From the NCBI GenBank assembly GCA_039105265.1, contig JAPFFF010000007.1, forward strand, positions 4,154,001 to 4,218,000: a DNA stretch of 64,000 nt, written 5' to 3'. Shown here in pieces: positions 8,645 to 17,274 of the stretch (position 1 is the first letter of the stretch; each line of letters begins with the position of its first letter). The position numbers were made by a program, and so were the translations under genes. The stretch is from Tritrichomonas musculus. Lineage: Eukaryota > Parabasalia > Tritrichomonadida > Tritrichomonadidae. A model generated the notes under the pieces. That model did no database searches and had not been told where the DNA came from. It saw only the letters and a list, made by a program, of their open reading frames with translations.

Positions 8645-8697
8645 TCGATGATCCATTAACAACCTACTCGATGATCCTCGATGATCCTCGATGATCA
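8645..8697 (+). repeat. TCGATGATCC repeats, four copies
   Basis: A 10-bp unit is repeated at 8645, 8668, 8678 and 8688, the last three directly abutting. The final copy extends into the 12-bp palindrome CGATGATCATCG. I did not see this unit elsewhere in the window. Confidence 0.8.
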
Positions 8698-8847
8698 TCG
8701 ATATTTTCATTTATATTTATTCATTTGTGTTCATACAGATTTGTTCTAATTTATTCCAATATGAATTCATATGATATGATTATTTCTGTGGACTCGTATA
8801 TGGTATTCCTAAGCGTCTACGGTTTTTCCGAGGCTCTGCCAAGCAAA

Positions 8848-8900
8848 GCCGAATGACAAGTCGCAGACAAGTCTGCTCCGGCAGACGCCTCATACTCGCA
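8848..8900. repeat. 50-bp hairpin cassette, copy 1 (S)
   Basis: A segment of about 50 bp that begins GCCGAATGACAAGTCGCAG and ends near CGCCTCATACTCGCAT recurs at 11249-11300, inside the helicase reading frame. It contains overlapping inverted repeats such as GCAGACAAGTCTGC. A shorter partial copy is near 8950-8970. It may be a small dispersed repeat that tolerates being translated. Confidence 0.75.
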
Positions 8901-8924
8901 TGATAACCCAAAAATAAATCTCAT

Positions 8925-11480
8925 TTACATAAAATCGCACTCTTCGTCAGCCTCACTAGTCGCAGACGCCTCAGTTTCATATGGATCTGTATGCTGATAA
9001 TATAATGCTCTACAAGCATCTTTCAATATGTAATACCAAGTGAGATCACCATTAATCCTCCTACGTTTACGTTCACATTTATCTTTCAGCTGCAACTGGA
9101 AAGCTCTCTCCTTCATCTCAACTGGTTTAAATCTCAATGCTTTACTGCACGACATTCCTTCACACAGTTCATCATAATTATCACAAATCCAAACATCGAT
9201 TGGTGGTTTAGATGCATCAATGAGGTCTTGCTTAGCGTCAGTCATTGGGATTACTCTAATGTTGAATCCACTGATATCACGTTTCATGAAGAAAGTCAAC
9301 AGGTTGTCGTAAAATGAGGTATCAGTTGAACTCATCAGTTTCTCAAAATATGCGAAATCACCTTTACGTCTCCCATTGCAATTCAACACACAGTACCTTC
9401 GATCTCCAGTCTCGATCTTCACCGGAAATGAGTTATTGGAGACAAATATGAAGTTGGCTACGTTTTGAGCTGTCCTCCTAGGCTGGTTCTTCTCATTAAT
9501 CCTAATCTCGTCATCCGTGATGATACTCTTGAGCGCATTGAAATTGGCTAACCTATCATCACCACAGTTCTTCAACTCATTTAATATAATAAGCATCTTG
9601 CCTTCGACGACACTGTTGAACTGGCCCGTTAATTCAGCGATTTCAGTAATGTTCTTGGCTGAATATCCACTCATCATCTCACATAGTATGTCTGTGAACC
9701 GATTCTTGCCGATACCTTGTAATCCCTTCAATACTAATGCGGTCTCACTTTTGATTCCAGGATTTTGAATAATGAATGCGATCCAATTTAAAACATAATT
9801 GTACACATCGTCATTACAGGTCGCTGACACATCACATATAATCTCACGAATCAAATCCAAATATAATTGTATTTTCTCAAAATTCACCTCATCAAGAATC
9901 TTATACTTGTATCCGTGGAATAGGCTCAATAACGACTTATCATGTGAGTTGAATTTGACTCCACGTTTACAAAATTTAGATTGATTCATCTCGAAGACAC
10001 TGTAAACTGTAATCTTCTTTTTACCTTTTTTCCGTAACTCAATTCGCTTAAGATTCTTGGTCATGAATGAGTCGTTCACGAATTTCAAAGCGAATGTATC
10101 ACTGAACGTATCGTATGCTTTCATCACAAATGAGTCCGTACCATCATCAATATAACGAATAACTCTAGATAAGTCCACTAAAACATCTTCGTCACTGGTG
10201 TACATATGGTGTTCAGCTTTTGAACGAATCACGTTCATATCAAAAGTATCATTCAAATCAATCTCGTCCAGATGTGTTTCGCTGGATTCAATCATATTTG
10301 CACAGAATGACTTAATATTTGTGTCATCATCGGCTCTGCCTCTTAGAGCTTTCGCATAATACTCGGTGTTCCATATTTTGAGAATCTTGATGAGTATGAA
10401 TGGTGATGTACGTACATTTCTGTATCTCTCACGAGCTTTATCAAAATTAGATTCAGCGTTTGGTGTCAAAATACAGTCATTCTTGACCTTATCATAAGCT
10501 CTATCAATATATTCATCAGGCAACGCGTTAATGGCTTGAAACAGAGTGAATAATGTTACCTCATCATCGATACTCATATTCCCAGCATCATTATGAATCT
10601 CAATACCAAATAAGCCGTCAATGATTCTCTCGGCGAGTTCACCTGTGATTGTGTTATAGGCGTCTTCCTCGGGGCAGCAATTTTGCTTTCGCGGAGATGA
10701 CAAGTCATGTCCACATACCAAATCATTTATGGGATTCTCGTCACGTTGCTTACGAGAGCTTCGGCTTGAAATGCCTAAGGAACGAAGTTCCGTTGCGCAT
10801 AATCTGGACTTATTATTTATGCTTATATTCAAGTCATCAAGGACATCACGTAAGGACCTCGTAATAATCGATTCATACGAACCTCGAATGAAAGTATACG
10901 AATTGATTTTACATCGTGCGTTCTGGCGAACTTTCGATCCAGGTAATACAACCAATGACCTCTTCTCTTTATCGAAACCACTGAACAGGTCAATATCATA
11001 ATCATCACATTTATAACACTTGACCATCCTGTTTGAATCGACAGGGAAGTCATCAGTTTTGCAATATACATGAATGCCACCAGATGCTGTTTTAACAATG
11101 ATATCATCAGGACTGAGCTTGCTTACAATATCATTTCTAATAGCTTCTTTGGTGTCGTCATCAAGTGTTTTAGTAATATCAATATCAACAACAGAAAGGT
11201 TTGTAGTTTGATTCATCAACAGAGCTCTACCAGTTCGCTTACCTGAAGCCGAATGACAAGTCGCAGACAAGTCTGCTCCGGCAGACGCCTCATATTCGCA
11301 TTTGGCCCCATCATTCGACTTCGTCTCAAGCCTTTTCGAAGAAAAGTCATGTTTCAAGTAATTTGTCAAGACAATTGTGTTATTATCGATTTGATTTTGT
11401 AGAGTACAATTATTTAAATCTAAAGTAAGGGGGTTTTGTTCGGCTGACTGCAAGCGAAATACATCATTTGTATTCATCAT
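8925..11480 (-). CDS. Primase-SF3 helicase (S)
   Basis: This is an 851-residue replication protein. The N-terminal region has archaeo-eukaryotic primase-like motifs: VVDIDI near residue 98, SGGIHVY near 136 and DIDLF near 165. The C-terminal region is a superfamily 3 helicase with Walker A GLQGIGKNR near 582, Walker B KMLIILNE near 628, motif C FIFVSNN near 680 and an arginine finger in TGDRRYC. This architecture occurs in virophages, Polinton-like viruses, NCLDV D5 proteins and P4-type satellites. It would start and unwind S replication without polymerase B. The start is the first ATG pair at 11477-11480. The 50-bp repeat near 11249-11300 is translated within it. Confidence 0.88.
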   Translation of the reverse strand: MMNTNDVFRLQSAEQNPLTLDLNNCTLQNQIDNNTIVLTNYLKHDFSSKRLETKSNDGAKCEYEASAGADLSATCHSASGKRTGRALLMNQTTNLSVVDIDITKTLDDDTKEAIRNDIVSKLSPDDIIVKTASGGIHVYCKTDDFPVDSNRMVKCYKCDDYDIDLFSGFDKEKRSLVVLPGSKVRQNARCKINSYTFIRGSYESIITRSLRDVLDDLNISINNKSRLCATELRSLGISSRSSRKQRDENPINDLVCGHDLSSPRKQNCCPEEDAYNTITGELAERIIDGLFGIEIHNDAGNMSIDDEVTLFTLFQAINALPDEYIDRAYDKVKNDCILTPNAESNFDKARERYRNVRTSPFILIKILKIWNTEYYAKALRGRADDDTNIKSFCANMIESSETHLDEIDLNDTFDMNVIRSKAEHHMYTSDEDVLVDLSRVIRYIDDGTDSFVMKAYDTFSDTFALKFVNDSFMTKNLKRIELRKKGKKKITVYSVFEMNQSKFCKRGVKFNSHDKSLLSLFHGYKYKILDEVNFEKIQLYLDLIREIICDVSATCNDDVYNYVLNWIAFIIQNPGIKSETALVLKGLQGIGKNRFTDILCEMMSGYSAKNITEIAELTGQFNSVVEGKMLIILNELKNCGDDRLANFNALKSIITDDEIRINEKNQPRRTAQNVANFIFVSNNSFPVKIETGDRRYCVLNCNGRRKGDFAYFEKLMSSTDTSFYDNLLTFFMKRDISGFNIRVIPMTDAKQDLIDASKPPIDVWICDNYDELCEGMSCSKALRFKPVEMKERAFQLQLKDKCERKRRRINGDLTWYYILKDACRALYYQHTDPYETEASATSEADEECDFM
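11249..11300. repeat. 50-bp hairpin cassette, copy 2, inside helicase gene
   Basis: This is the same segment as at 8848-8900, here between the N-terminal leader and the primase motifs of the helicase reading frame. It adds a translated stretch rich in Ala and Ser with no counterpart expected in the enzyme family. Confidence 0.75.
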
Positions 11481-11543
11481 TGCCGCTTTCCAAGGGGGTT
11501 TATATTGGAGATAAAAAAGTGACAATGTGTGGATACAATTATG

Positions 11544-11551
11544 TATTTTTG
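11544..11551 (+). promoter_or_regulatory. TATTTTTG motif before the S 216-aa gene
   Basis: TATTTTTG lies 11 bp before the ATG at 11563. The same motif, or TATTTTG, precedes many genes of all four Polintons at 6-13 bp: 14582, 15242 and 38376 on the plus strand, CAAAAATA at 47132, 51870 and 52965 for minus genes, 55280 and 62212. It is probably a shared core promoter element or a leader motif. Confidence 0.55.
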
Positions 11552-11562
11552 TCGATACATAA

Positions 11563-12213
11563 ATGGAGAATGTTTATTCGAATGCTCTGACAGAACAACA
11601 ATATGATTCACAACGGAACGAACTTGCCCGAGGCTCTGCCAAGGCCGCTACGCCGAACCCAACGAATGATCCAACAAACAAGGAATTATTTGATGAATTC
11701 TATGGGTATCTCAATAATAAGGACGTCAAGGGTGCCCGTAAGATGCTTCGTGATTACAACATATTCAATAATCTCAAATCGAGAAAACTCAATGAAGATT
11801 ACGACCTTGATGGATATAAATTTACGAAACGTAATGGGGAGTTGACTCTATACAAACCACCTGTACCTAAACCTAATGTATCTACTAATGAAACCAATCA
11901 CGGTACTCTCGAATCCCCGATGAGTGTAACCAAACAGGAGCGAATATCCACGCCTCTAATAGACCAAGTACCAAATATTGATAACTCAGTAGAGCATCAT
12001 ATGTTCTACCAATATGACATCCCCAAACAAAATTCTAAAAGGATTCATGTCTTAGAAAATATGGTGAATCAGCTAGAGAACATGTATGCGAATTCTAAAA
12101 ATAGGATAGATACGATATTTTACGTTATGAACGAGTATCGCAATACACTTAACGAAGTCATCGATTTCGTCAACAGATTGTGCGCCAGTTCTAAGTACCC
12201 GAACAGATATTAA
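11563..12213 (+). CDS. 216-aa homologue of a Polinton capsid-cluster protein (S)
   Basis: The middle of this protein reads RKLNEDYDLDGYKFTKRNG, then L-LYKP. It aligns with the Polinton family at 3349, 49495, 52519 and 62233 (HKLNKMYHINGYRVTR, then LSLKKA in P-right). The C-terminal 60 residues form a coiled coil (HVLENMVNQLENMY) as in that family. The gene diverges from the helicase gene. Carrying a homologue of a protein encoded next to the capsid genes suggests that S interacts with Polinton particles or their assembly. Homology is by eye; the role is an inference. Confidence 0.7.
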   Translation: MENVYSNALTEQQYDSQRNELARGSAKAATPNPTNDPTNKELFDEFYGYLNNKDVKGARKMLRDYNIFNNLKSRKLNEDYDLDGYKFTKRNGELTLYKPPVPKPNVSTNETNHGTLESPMSVTKQERISTPLIDQVPNIDNSVEHHMFYQYDIPKQNSKRIHVLENMVNQLENMYANSKNRIDTIFYVMNEYRNTLNEVIDFVNRLCASSKYPNRY

Positions 12214-12537
12214 ATGGTTTATTTTTGGGGGTCTCAGCATTTTGTGGTTGTCCAGTTGTCCAGTTGTCCAGTTGTCCCCCTTATCTATTAATTTGGAGAT
12301 TGAATCCAGGAACACCCAGGAACAGGAACACCTTAGAAACCCTTATGAATCACTTCGAAACATAAGGTCATATGTAAGTCCAAATAGGTGTTCCCAAAGG
12401 TGATCCTATTATCTAGGAACACATTCTAAGCTTCGGCATGAAATGCATCAGGAACGAAGGTCCGTTGCACTCAATAACTCCATTATTTGAAAATTAGTCT
12501 TGACAACACATTTTTGAGAATATTTTGTTTTATCGAA
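12214..12537. repeat. Third, partial copy of inner S TIR sequence
   Basis: From about 12236 to 12465 the sequence repeats the inner part of the right TIR (12806-13060) in the same orientation, including the iterons and the GAACACC-rich segment, with some divergence. The 78-residue gene at 12538 thus lies between two direct copies, as if a segment had been duplicated. No gene is seen in this stretch. Confidence 0.8.
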
Positions 12538-12771
12538 ATGGAGGGTGACTCTATATTTACATTCAACGGTTGCACAATATATGATTACGATGATCATGTT
12601 TTAATCAAGGCTCCCCGTGGGAGAGTATATGAGTATTCCACGATAGAAGGAAGACATTGTTTTATGTTCCCAGGCAAGTTCCTCAATAAATATCGTAGGC
12701 TGTTTTACAATAAACGAGGTGATGATGATATATTGTATTGCATGACAATATCGGCGGCTCTAGATGACTAA
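12538..12771 (+). CDS. Small 77-aa protein (S)
   Basis: The ATG at 12538 is preceded by TATTTTG at 12521-12527. The product (MEGDSIFTFNGCTIYDYDDH) alternates polar and hydrophobic residues, suggesting a beta-rich fold. It lies between two direct copies of TIR-inner sequence. No family is recognised and no counterpart is seen in the Polintons. Confidence 0.55.
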   Translation: MEGDSIFTFNGCTIYDYDDHVLIKAPRGRVYEYSTIEGRHCFMFPGKFLNKYRRLFYNKRGDDDILYCMTISAALDD

Positions 12772-12796
12772 CAAAAATAATACTCAACTCAATATT

Positions 12797-14378
12797 TTTG
12801 TATACATTTTGTGGTTGTCCAGTTGTCCAGTTGTCCAGTTGTCCCCCTTATCTATTAATTTGGAGATTGAATCCAGGAACACCCAGGAACAGGAACACCT
12901 TAGAAACCCTTATGAATAAGCCAAAATAGAAGGTCATGAGCGATGTCCCCAAGGTGTTCCCAAAGGTGATCCTATTATCTAGGAACACATTCTAAGCTTC
13001 GGCATGAAATGCCTCGGCAGAGCCTCGGACAACTTTGTTGACCTCAGGAACGAAGTTCCGTTGCGTGAGTTGAAAACGAACCAGACCAGGATTCTCCTGT
13101 GGACTCGTATATGGCTCTCCTAAGTAGCTTTCCAGTGGTCTACGGTTTTTCCCGTACACCCAATATTTAGTGGACAGTTTATGTAAATCCTCGGGACACT
13201 AGATGGTTGTTCCCATAATAGCTTTCCAAGTGGCTCCATATATGGTGTGGTAGAATTCTACCAGACCAGGATTCTCCTGAGGACTACTATATGGCTCTCC
13301 TAAGTGGCTTTCCAAGTAGCTTTCCAAGTGGTCTACTGGAAATCCCGTACACCCAATATTTAGTGGTTTTCATAATGAAATCTCAAGTGGTTCTAGATGA
13401 CTAACAAAAATAATACTCAACTCAATATTTTTGTATACATTTTGTGTTGTCCAGTTGTCCAGTTGTCCAAGTGTCCAGTTGTCCAAGTGTCCAGTTGTCC
13501 CCTTATCTATAAATTTGGGAGATTGAATCCAGGAACACCCAGGAACAGGAACACCTTAGAAACCCTTATGAATAAGCCAAAAATAGAAGGTCATGAGCGA
13601 TGTCCCAAAGGTGTTCCCATAAGCGTTCCCATTGAGTAGGAACACTAATGAATCCCAAAAATAAATGAGAATTCCGGAGTTGAGCTTGCTCAAATCCGGT
13701 TGAGCTTGAGTCGTTTACGACGAAAGCGATCTGAGTATTTTCAATAGCATCTTGATACGCTGGACCGAAGGTCCCTGAGGCGGAACGCCGAACCCAAATC
13801 GAGTTCCTTGCGATCATAGCTATCACCATCTATGATTTTGGTTCGGAGGGATTCCAAATCGGTTTCGAAATTTGATATTGTGTCGATGAGATCGTCCATG
13901 AAATCATCGTCGTTGTGGTAGTCGAATGCAAGGGATTTCCATTGGGGGTATTTCTTGAGGATGACGCGTTCGAGGTAATCGAGTTTGACACCATTAGCTT
14001 CGACAGTGGAGAGTTGTGGCATGGCAGCTGTTGCTGAATTCATTTCTAACTGGATAAAAAATCGAATTGGTTTGAGAATCGCGTTATTTTTGGAATTCAT
14101 CTGGTCTGTGTCGCCATCGGAACGTTCCATCGGTCTGTTCCATAGGTAGTCCCATAAGTGGTCCATAAGTGGTCCATAGGTGGGCCATATGCGGCCTATT
14201 TTCGGAATTTGTATGGGCCCGAATATGGGTGTTTTAAAGGCGTTTTGGGGTAGTATGCAGTATGGGTCCCATATGTGGATTTTGAATTTTAACCCGAATA
14301 TGGGCCCAAAAATGGGCCATTTAAAGGCGTTTTAAGTGGATTCTATCTGACCCCGATTATTGATACACTATCACTACT
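12797..14378 (-). repeat. S right terminal inverted repeat, 1,582 bp
   Basis: This is the mirror of 5957-7538 with the same length and only a few mismatches. It contains the second copy of the TIR-encoded gene, the two iteron arrays and the EcoRI-type palindrome at 13248-13263. From 12797 to 13740 no convincing gene is seen. Confidence 0.93.
13741..14100 (-). CDS. S TIR-encoded protein, copy 2
   Basis: This is the mirror-image copy of the gene at 6235-6594, essentially identical. Both copies point inward from the ends of S. It resembles the P-mid TIR protein, as described under the first copy. Confidence 0.55.
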   Translation of the reverse strand: MNSKNNAILKPIRFFIQLEMNSATAAMPQLSTVEANGVKLDYLERVILKKYPQWKSLAFDYHNDDDFMDDLIDTISNFETDLESLRTKIIDGDSYDRKELDLGSAFRLRDLRSSVSRCY

Positions 14379-14384
14379 GATGAC

Positions 14385-14537
14385 ACATATTTCAATGTTG
14401 TTGAACCAAACGGAACAATTGTCAGACCTCCTCCCGTTCAACTTTGGATAACTAGAGATTCTTATTTCAAACTATCATTGGAAGGCTTGGAATATGTTGA
14501 TGACGAATCACCACAAGGAAGCCAAGCAAATGAATAA
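14385..14537 (+). pseudogene. Major capsid protein, 3' part after S (P-in)
   Basis: This stretch encodes the last 50 or so residues of the capsid protein (YFNVVEP, then YFKLSLEGLEY), matching the end of the intact P-mid copy at 47211. The target duplication GATGAC at 14379-14384 marks the S insertion. Confidence 0.88.
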
Positions 14538-14581
14538 AAATAATGATTTAATTTAATGATTAAGTTTTTAAATTGATTTTT

Positions 14582-14589
14582 TATTTTTG
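14582..14589 (+). promoter_or_regulatory. TATTTTTG plus Inr-like site before HNH gene
   Basis: TATTTTTG is followed by TTCATAA and the ATG at 14598. TCATA fits the trichomonad Inr consensus TCAYW, immediately downstream of the shared TATTTTTG motif. Confidence 0.5.
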
Positions 14590-14597
14590 TTTCATAA

Positions 14598-15209
14598 ATG
14601 ACCGAACAAGCAGCTGAGTTTGTACAATTAAAAGACTTTGATGATTATGAAATATTATCTGTTTATCCTTTCACAATCAGACGAAAAGACAATCATCATG
14701 AAGTTAGTGAATCATATGTAAATGGATATTTAAGAGTTCCATTAAATCGAAAATCTTATAAGAAACATATTCTAATTGGTAAACAATTCATTCCAAATGA
14801 TGACCCAGAACACAAAACACAAATCGACCATATAAATCATCAAAGAGATGATAATCATTTATCAAATCTTCGTTGGGTTTCTCAAGCTGAGAATCTAAGC
14901 AATAAATCATCGTTTAAGAAAGCTCAATATGAATTCGTTGATGATATACCTGATGATGCATTAATGATTGATTTTTATGAAACACGAACTGAGCGACATG
15001 AATTTGAAGAACATAAATATTATTATTATTATCATGATGAATCAAATGAAGATATCTTTTATTCTAAACTTACAGATAATTTATACAAGATATTACACAT
15101 TAATATAGCAAAATCAGGAGCTAAAAATATTTGTGCACGAACAACTAACAATAAATATATAACAATATCTATAAATCGATTCAAGTTTCAACATAATTTG
15201 ATTGAATAA
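14598..15209 (+). CDS. HNH endonuclease (P-in)
   Basis: This is a 203-residue HNH nuclease of the phage homing type. Residues about 55-105 carry HILIGKQFIPND, IDHINHQRDDNH and NLRWVSQAEN. The C-terminal half (VDDIPDDALMIDFYET, then ITISINRFKFQHNL) is shared with the P-mid and S nucleases and may bind DNA. It sits between the capsid and integrase genes. P-mid has no HNH gene at that place but has one between polymerase and fibre genes, so these genes have moved independently of the backbone. Confidence 0.85.
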   Translation: MTEQAAEFVQLKDFDDYEILSVYPFTIRRKDNHHEVSESYVNGYLRVPLNRKSYKKHILIGKQFIPNDDPEHKTQIDHINHQRDDNHLSNLRWVSQAENLSNKSSFKKAQYEFVDDIPDDALMIDFYETRTERHEFEEHKYYYYYHDESNEDIFYSKLTDNLYKILHINIAKSGAKNICARTTNNKYITISINRFKFQHNLIE

Positions 15210-15257
15210 ATGATTAAATAATCATCATTAAATAATATCTTTATTTTTGTGATTCAA

Positions 15258-16343
15258 ATGGAAGACTACAAAGAATCAATCAACTATCCTTTCAAATCTA
15301 AATACAAATACATCAAAGACACAAACATTAAAACTGAGCCCTATATTAAGGATTACCAATTGAAGACAGTAAAGAAACTATCAAAACCTGACTTCTCATT
15401 TGAACCGTATGCGTACGAAATCGATATAATGTTTGCATTAAACAAAGCTTATCTTGTTCTTATCAATGTAAACACCAAATACTTAATTGTTGAACCAATT
15501 GATTACAAATCTGAGTTGTATGTAATCAAAGTAATTGATAAACTAGTCAATAAAAGGAATATCAGAATCGAAACAATTAAATGTGATGGTGAAAAGGCTT
15601 TCATATCAAATGCATTCAAAAGTTATTGCAACGGTAAAGAGCGATATCAATCAGACAAACCATCAATTAAATTCAAAGCTCCTAACAAAATAAAGTTAAT
15701 CATTGATGATTCACCTTTCACGAATGCACATAAATGTGTCGATGCAGTAATCAGAACATTACGAAATGCTTTCGGTCAATCACAACAACGAATGACAAAC
15801 AATGTATTGATGCAACAAATGGTTGAATGGTACAATAACACGCCTCATTCATCTCTTCGCTTATTGAATCCTTTATACACATCATTTGACGAAGAAACTG
15901 ATGAATACCTTGACAAACGACAATCAAAATACATTTATCTAACACCTCAACAGATGCAAGACGACCGCGACCTTGAATGGCAATACATAAGAGCGAAATC
16001 AATGCAATTGAAAGAGATTCAACAAAAACAACGATTTAAAGGTCTTCTATCATATAAACCCAAAAATATAATACTCATTCACACCGATTACGGAAAAACA
16101 GAAAAGAAACATGAAAAGCGAAGAAGAGTGTTCAATGAACTCGCTGAATTCATTTGTTATGAATCAGGAAACGTTAAATGTAAACTATTAAATCCTTTGC
16201 GTCAAACTAACAAAACACTGAAGAACAAAACAATAATAACAGTTCCAATCATGTACACAAAATATGTTTGTTCATCAATAGATGCTTTGAATGATGATTA
16301 TAAAGTATTCTTTTTGACTTATAAAACGCAAAATGAAAGCTAA
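15258..16343 (+). CDS. Polinton integrase, DDE type (P-in)
   Basis: This 361-residue retroviral-type integrase inserts element DNA and makes the 6-bp target duplications seen here. The RNase H-like core has acidic residues in EIDIMFA (near 54), KCDGEK (near 108) and VDAVIRTLR (near 160), followed by WYNNTPHSSL. The C-terminal part (EKKHEKRRRVFNELAEF, then ITVPIMYTKYV) is conserved in P-mid and P-out. I chose the ATG at 15258, 8 bp after TATTTTTG. It may also act on S, whose ends and duplication match Polintons. Confidence 0.9.
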   Translation: MEDYKESINYPFKSKYKYIKDTNIKTEPYIKDYQLKTVKKLSKPDFSFEPYAYEIDIMFALNKAYLVLINVNTKYLIVEPIDYKSELYVIKVIDKLVNKRNIRIETIKCDGEKAFISNAFKSYCNGKERYQSDKPSIKFKAPNKIKLIIDDSPFTNAHKCVDAVIRTLRNAFGQSQQRMTNNVLMQQMVEWYNNTPHSSLRLLNPLYTSFDEETDEYLDKRQSKYIYLTPQQMQDDRDLEWQYIRAKSMQLKEIQQKQRFKGLLSYKPKNIILIHTDYGKTEKKHEKRRRVFNELAEFICYESGNVKCKLLNPLRQTNKTLKNKTIITVPIMYTKYVCSSIDALNDDYKVFFLTYKTQNES

Positions 16344-16683
16344 ACAACCAATCACAAAACGATACTATCACACACAATCAAAAGATTTTAATCTTCCTGA
16401 TGATTTCGTTTATAGTCGCAACAAGAAGTACATTGTTGTTCAGTATTGTGGGGCTGTTGTCAATCAACATATTGTTGGTGATTTGATGGTTCATTCAGAT
16501 ATCGTTGAATTCATGCCTTTCTGCGACCATTTCATAATGCTTGCCAACAGAAGACAAACGAAATACAGGAAATATGAGTGTCTGAACAACACAAAAAAAG
16601 AATATCATTTATGGTTCACAGACATGAAAGGAAACGTTATTGAACCTGAATCATTTATATTCAGTTGCTTATTAATTTATTGA
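16333..16683 (+). CDS. 116-aa beta-rich protein, possible penton-like (P-in)
   Basis: This 116-residue protein overlaps the integrase stop by about 11 bp. It has alternating strands (YIVVQYCGAVV, EYHLWFTDMKGNVI, SFIFSCLLIY), compatible with a single jelly roll. A minor capsid (penton) protein is expected in Polintons and this is the best small candidate, but the match is only in general character. It is identical to the P-mid copy at 45704, and its start is visible in P-out at 1-59. Confidence 0.6.
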   Translation: MKAKQPITKRYYHTQSKDFNLPDDFVYSRNKKYIVVQYCGAVVNQHIVGDLMVHSDIVEFMPFCDHFIMLANRRQTKYRKYECLNNTKKEYHLWFTDMKGNVIEPESFIFSCLLIY

Positions 16684-16690
16684 ATTCAAA

Positions 16691-17221
16691 ATGAATAACA
16701 ATCATTCACCTCCAGTGTTTGAAGCTTTTTTTGGACCTTCATCATATAAACCACCTGAATACTATCCAAACACACCAAAATTCGTTAACATCACTGAAGG
16801 ACCACCACCAACATGTGATTATTATATTCCTCGCAAATTCAGAAACATAAGAAGCCCGCCACCAACATTTAAACAACATCCTGCACTCGAAAGAAGAGTT
16901 CGAATAAGAGAGAAGTTATTTGAGCAATTACAAGATGACCCAATATATGAAGTATATGCCAAAGAAAAACAAAGACAAGTTGAATCAATAAAAGCTAAAC
17001 AACGAACCAACAGAATCAAATCATCATTCATTCAACAACCAAACCCTCCTTCACCGTCGATGGTTTGGAATGATTCGAGATATTGGAATCAATTGAGAAA
17101 CACCGATGAATCACTTGATAAAACTGAAATCACTCCGTTTGATGCTGATTTGAGTCCAACACGTAGACTCAACACATCCAAACATCGAAGACCAAAACGC
17201 AAAATGAGTGAACAAAAATAA
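16691..17221 (+). CDS. 176-aa Pro-rich basic protein (P-in cargo)
   Basis: The N-terminal third is rich in Pro (SPPVFEAFFGPSSYKPPEYYP). The remainder is basic and ends RRPKRKMSEQK. No family is recognised. In P-mid this position is taken by an unrelated 396-residue gene (44501, opposite strand), so this is a variable slot. Confidence 0.6.
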   Translation: MNNNHSPPVFEAFFGPSSYKPPEYYPNTPKFVNITEGPPPTCDYYIPRKFRNIRSPPPTFKQHPALERRVRIREKLFEQLQDDPIYEVYAKEKQRQVESIKAKQRTNRIKSSFIQQPNPPSPSMVWNDSRYWNQLRNTDESLDKTEITPFDADLSPTRRLNTSKHRRPKRKMSEQK

Positions 17222-17274
17222 AAGCAATCAACATGATTCAATGAATATCATTTCATTTATTTTTATTCTCTGAT

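Larger units (their letters stand above)
8430..8924. other. S intergenic region with 10-bp repeats, candidate origin
   Basis: No gene is seen in this stretch of nearly 500 bp. It contains four copies of TCGATGATCC or TCGATGATCA (8645, 8668, 8678, 8688), three of them in perfect tandem and ending in a palindrome CGATGATCATCG. An AT-rich run follows, then a GC-richer hairpin cassette at about 8828-8900. The repeat plus AT-rich layout next to the helicase gene resembles an iteron origin; this is an inference. Confidence 0.5.
5957..14378. mobile_element. S: 8.4-kb satellite-like element in the capsid gene
   Basis: This element is bounded by AGTAGTGAT and its reverse complement, with 1,582-bp TIRs and the perfect 6-bp duplication GATGAC (5951-5956 and 14379-14384). 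The ends and duplication are Polinton-like. It has a primase-SF3 helicase, an HNH nuclease, a homologue of a Polinton capsid-cluster protein, a TIR protein resembling the P-mid TIR protein, and a 78-residue protein. I see no integrase, capsid, ATPase or polymerase B. It looks whole or nearly so. The TIRs differ at only a few bases, so the insertion is young. My interpretation is a Polinton-dependent satellite; a decayed Polinton-like virus is the alternative. Confidence 0.88.

Noticed and set aside
5957-14378. S as an ordinary short non-autonomous deletion derivative of a Polinton
   Set aside because: Its genes are not remnants of the backbone seen here. The helicase is absent from the other elements, and its TIRs are unrelated to theirs beyond the terminal bases.
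15258-16343. LTR retrotransposon or retrovirus, because of the retroviral-type integrase
   Set aside because: No reverse transcriptase, gag or LTR is present. The gene neighbourhood, TIRs and 6-bp duplications fit Polintons.
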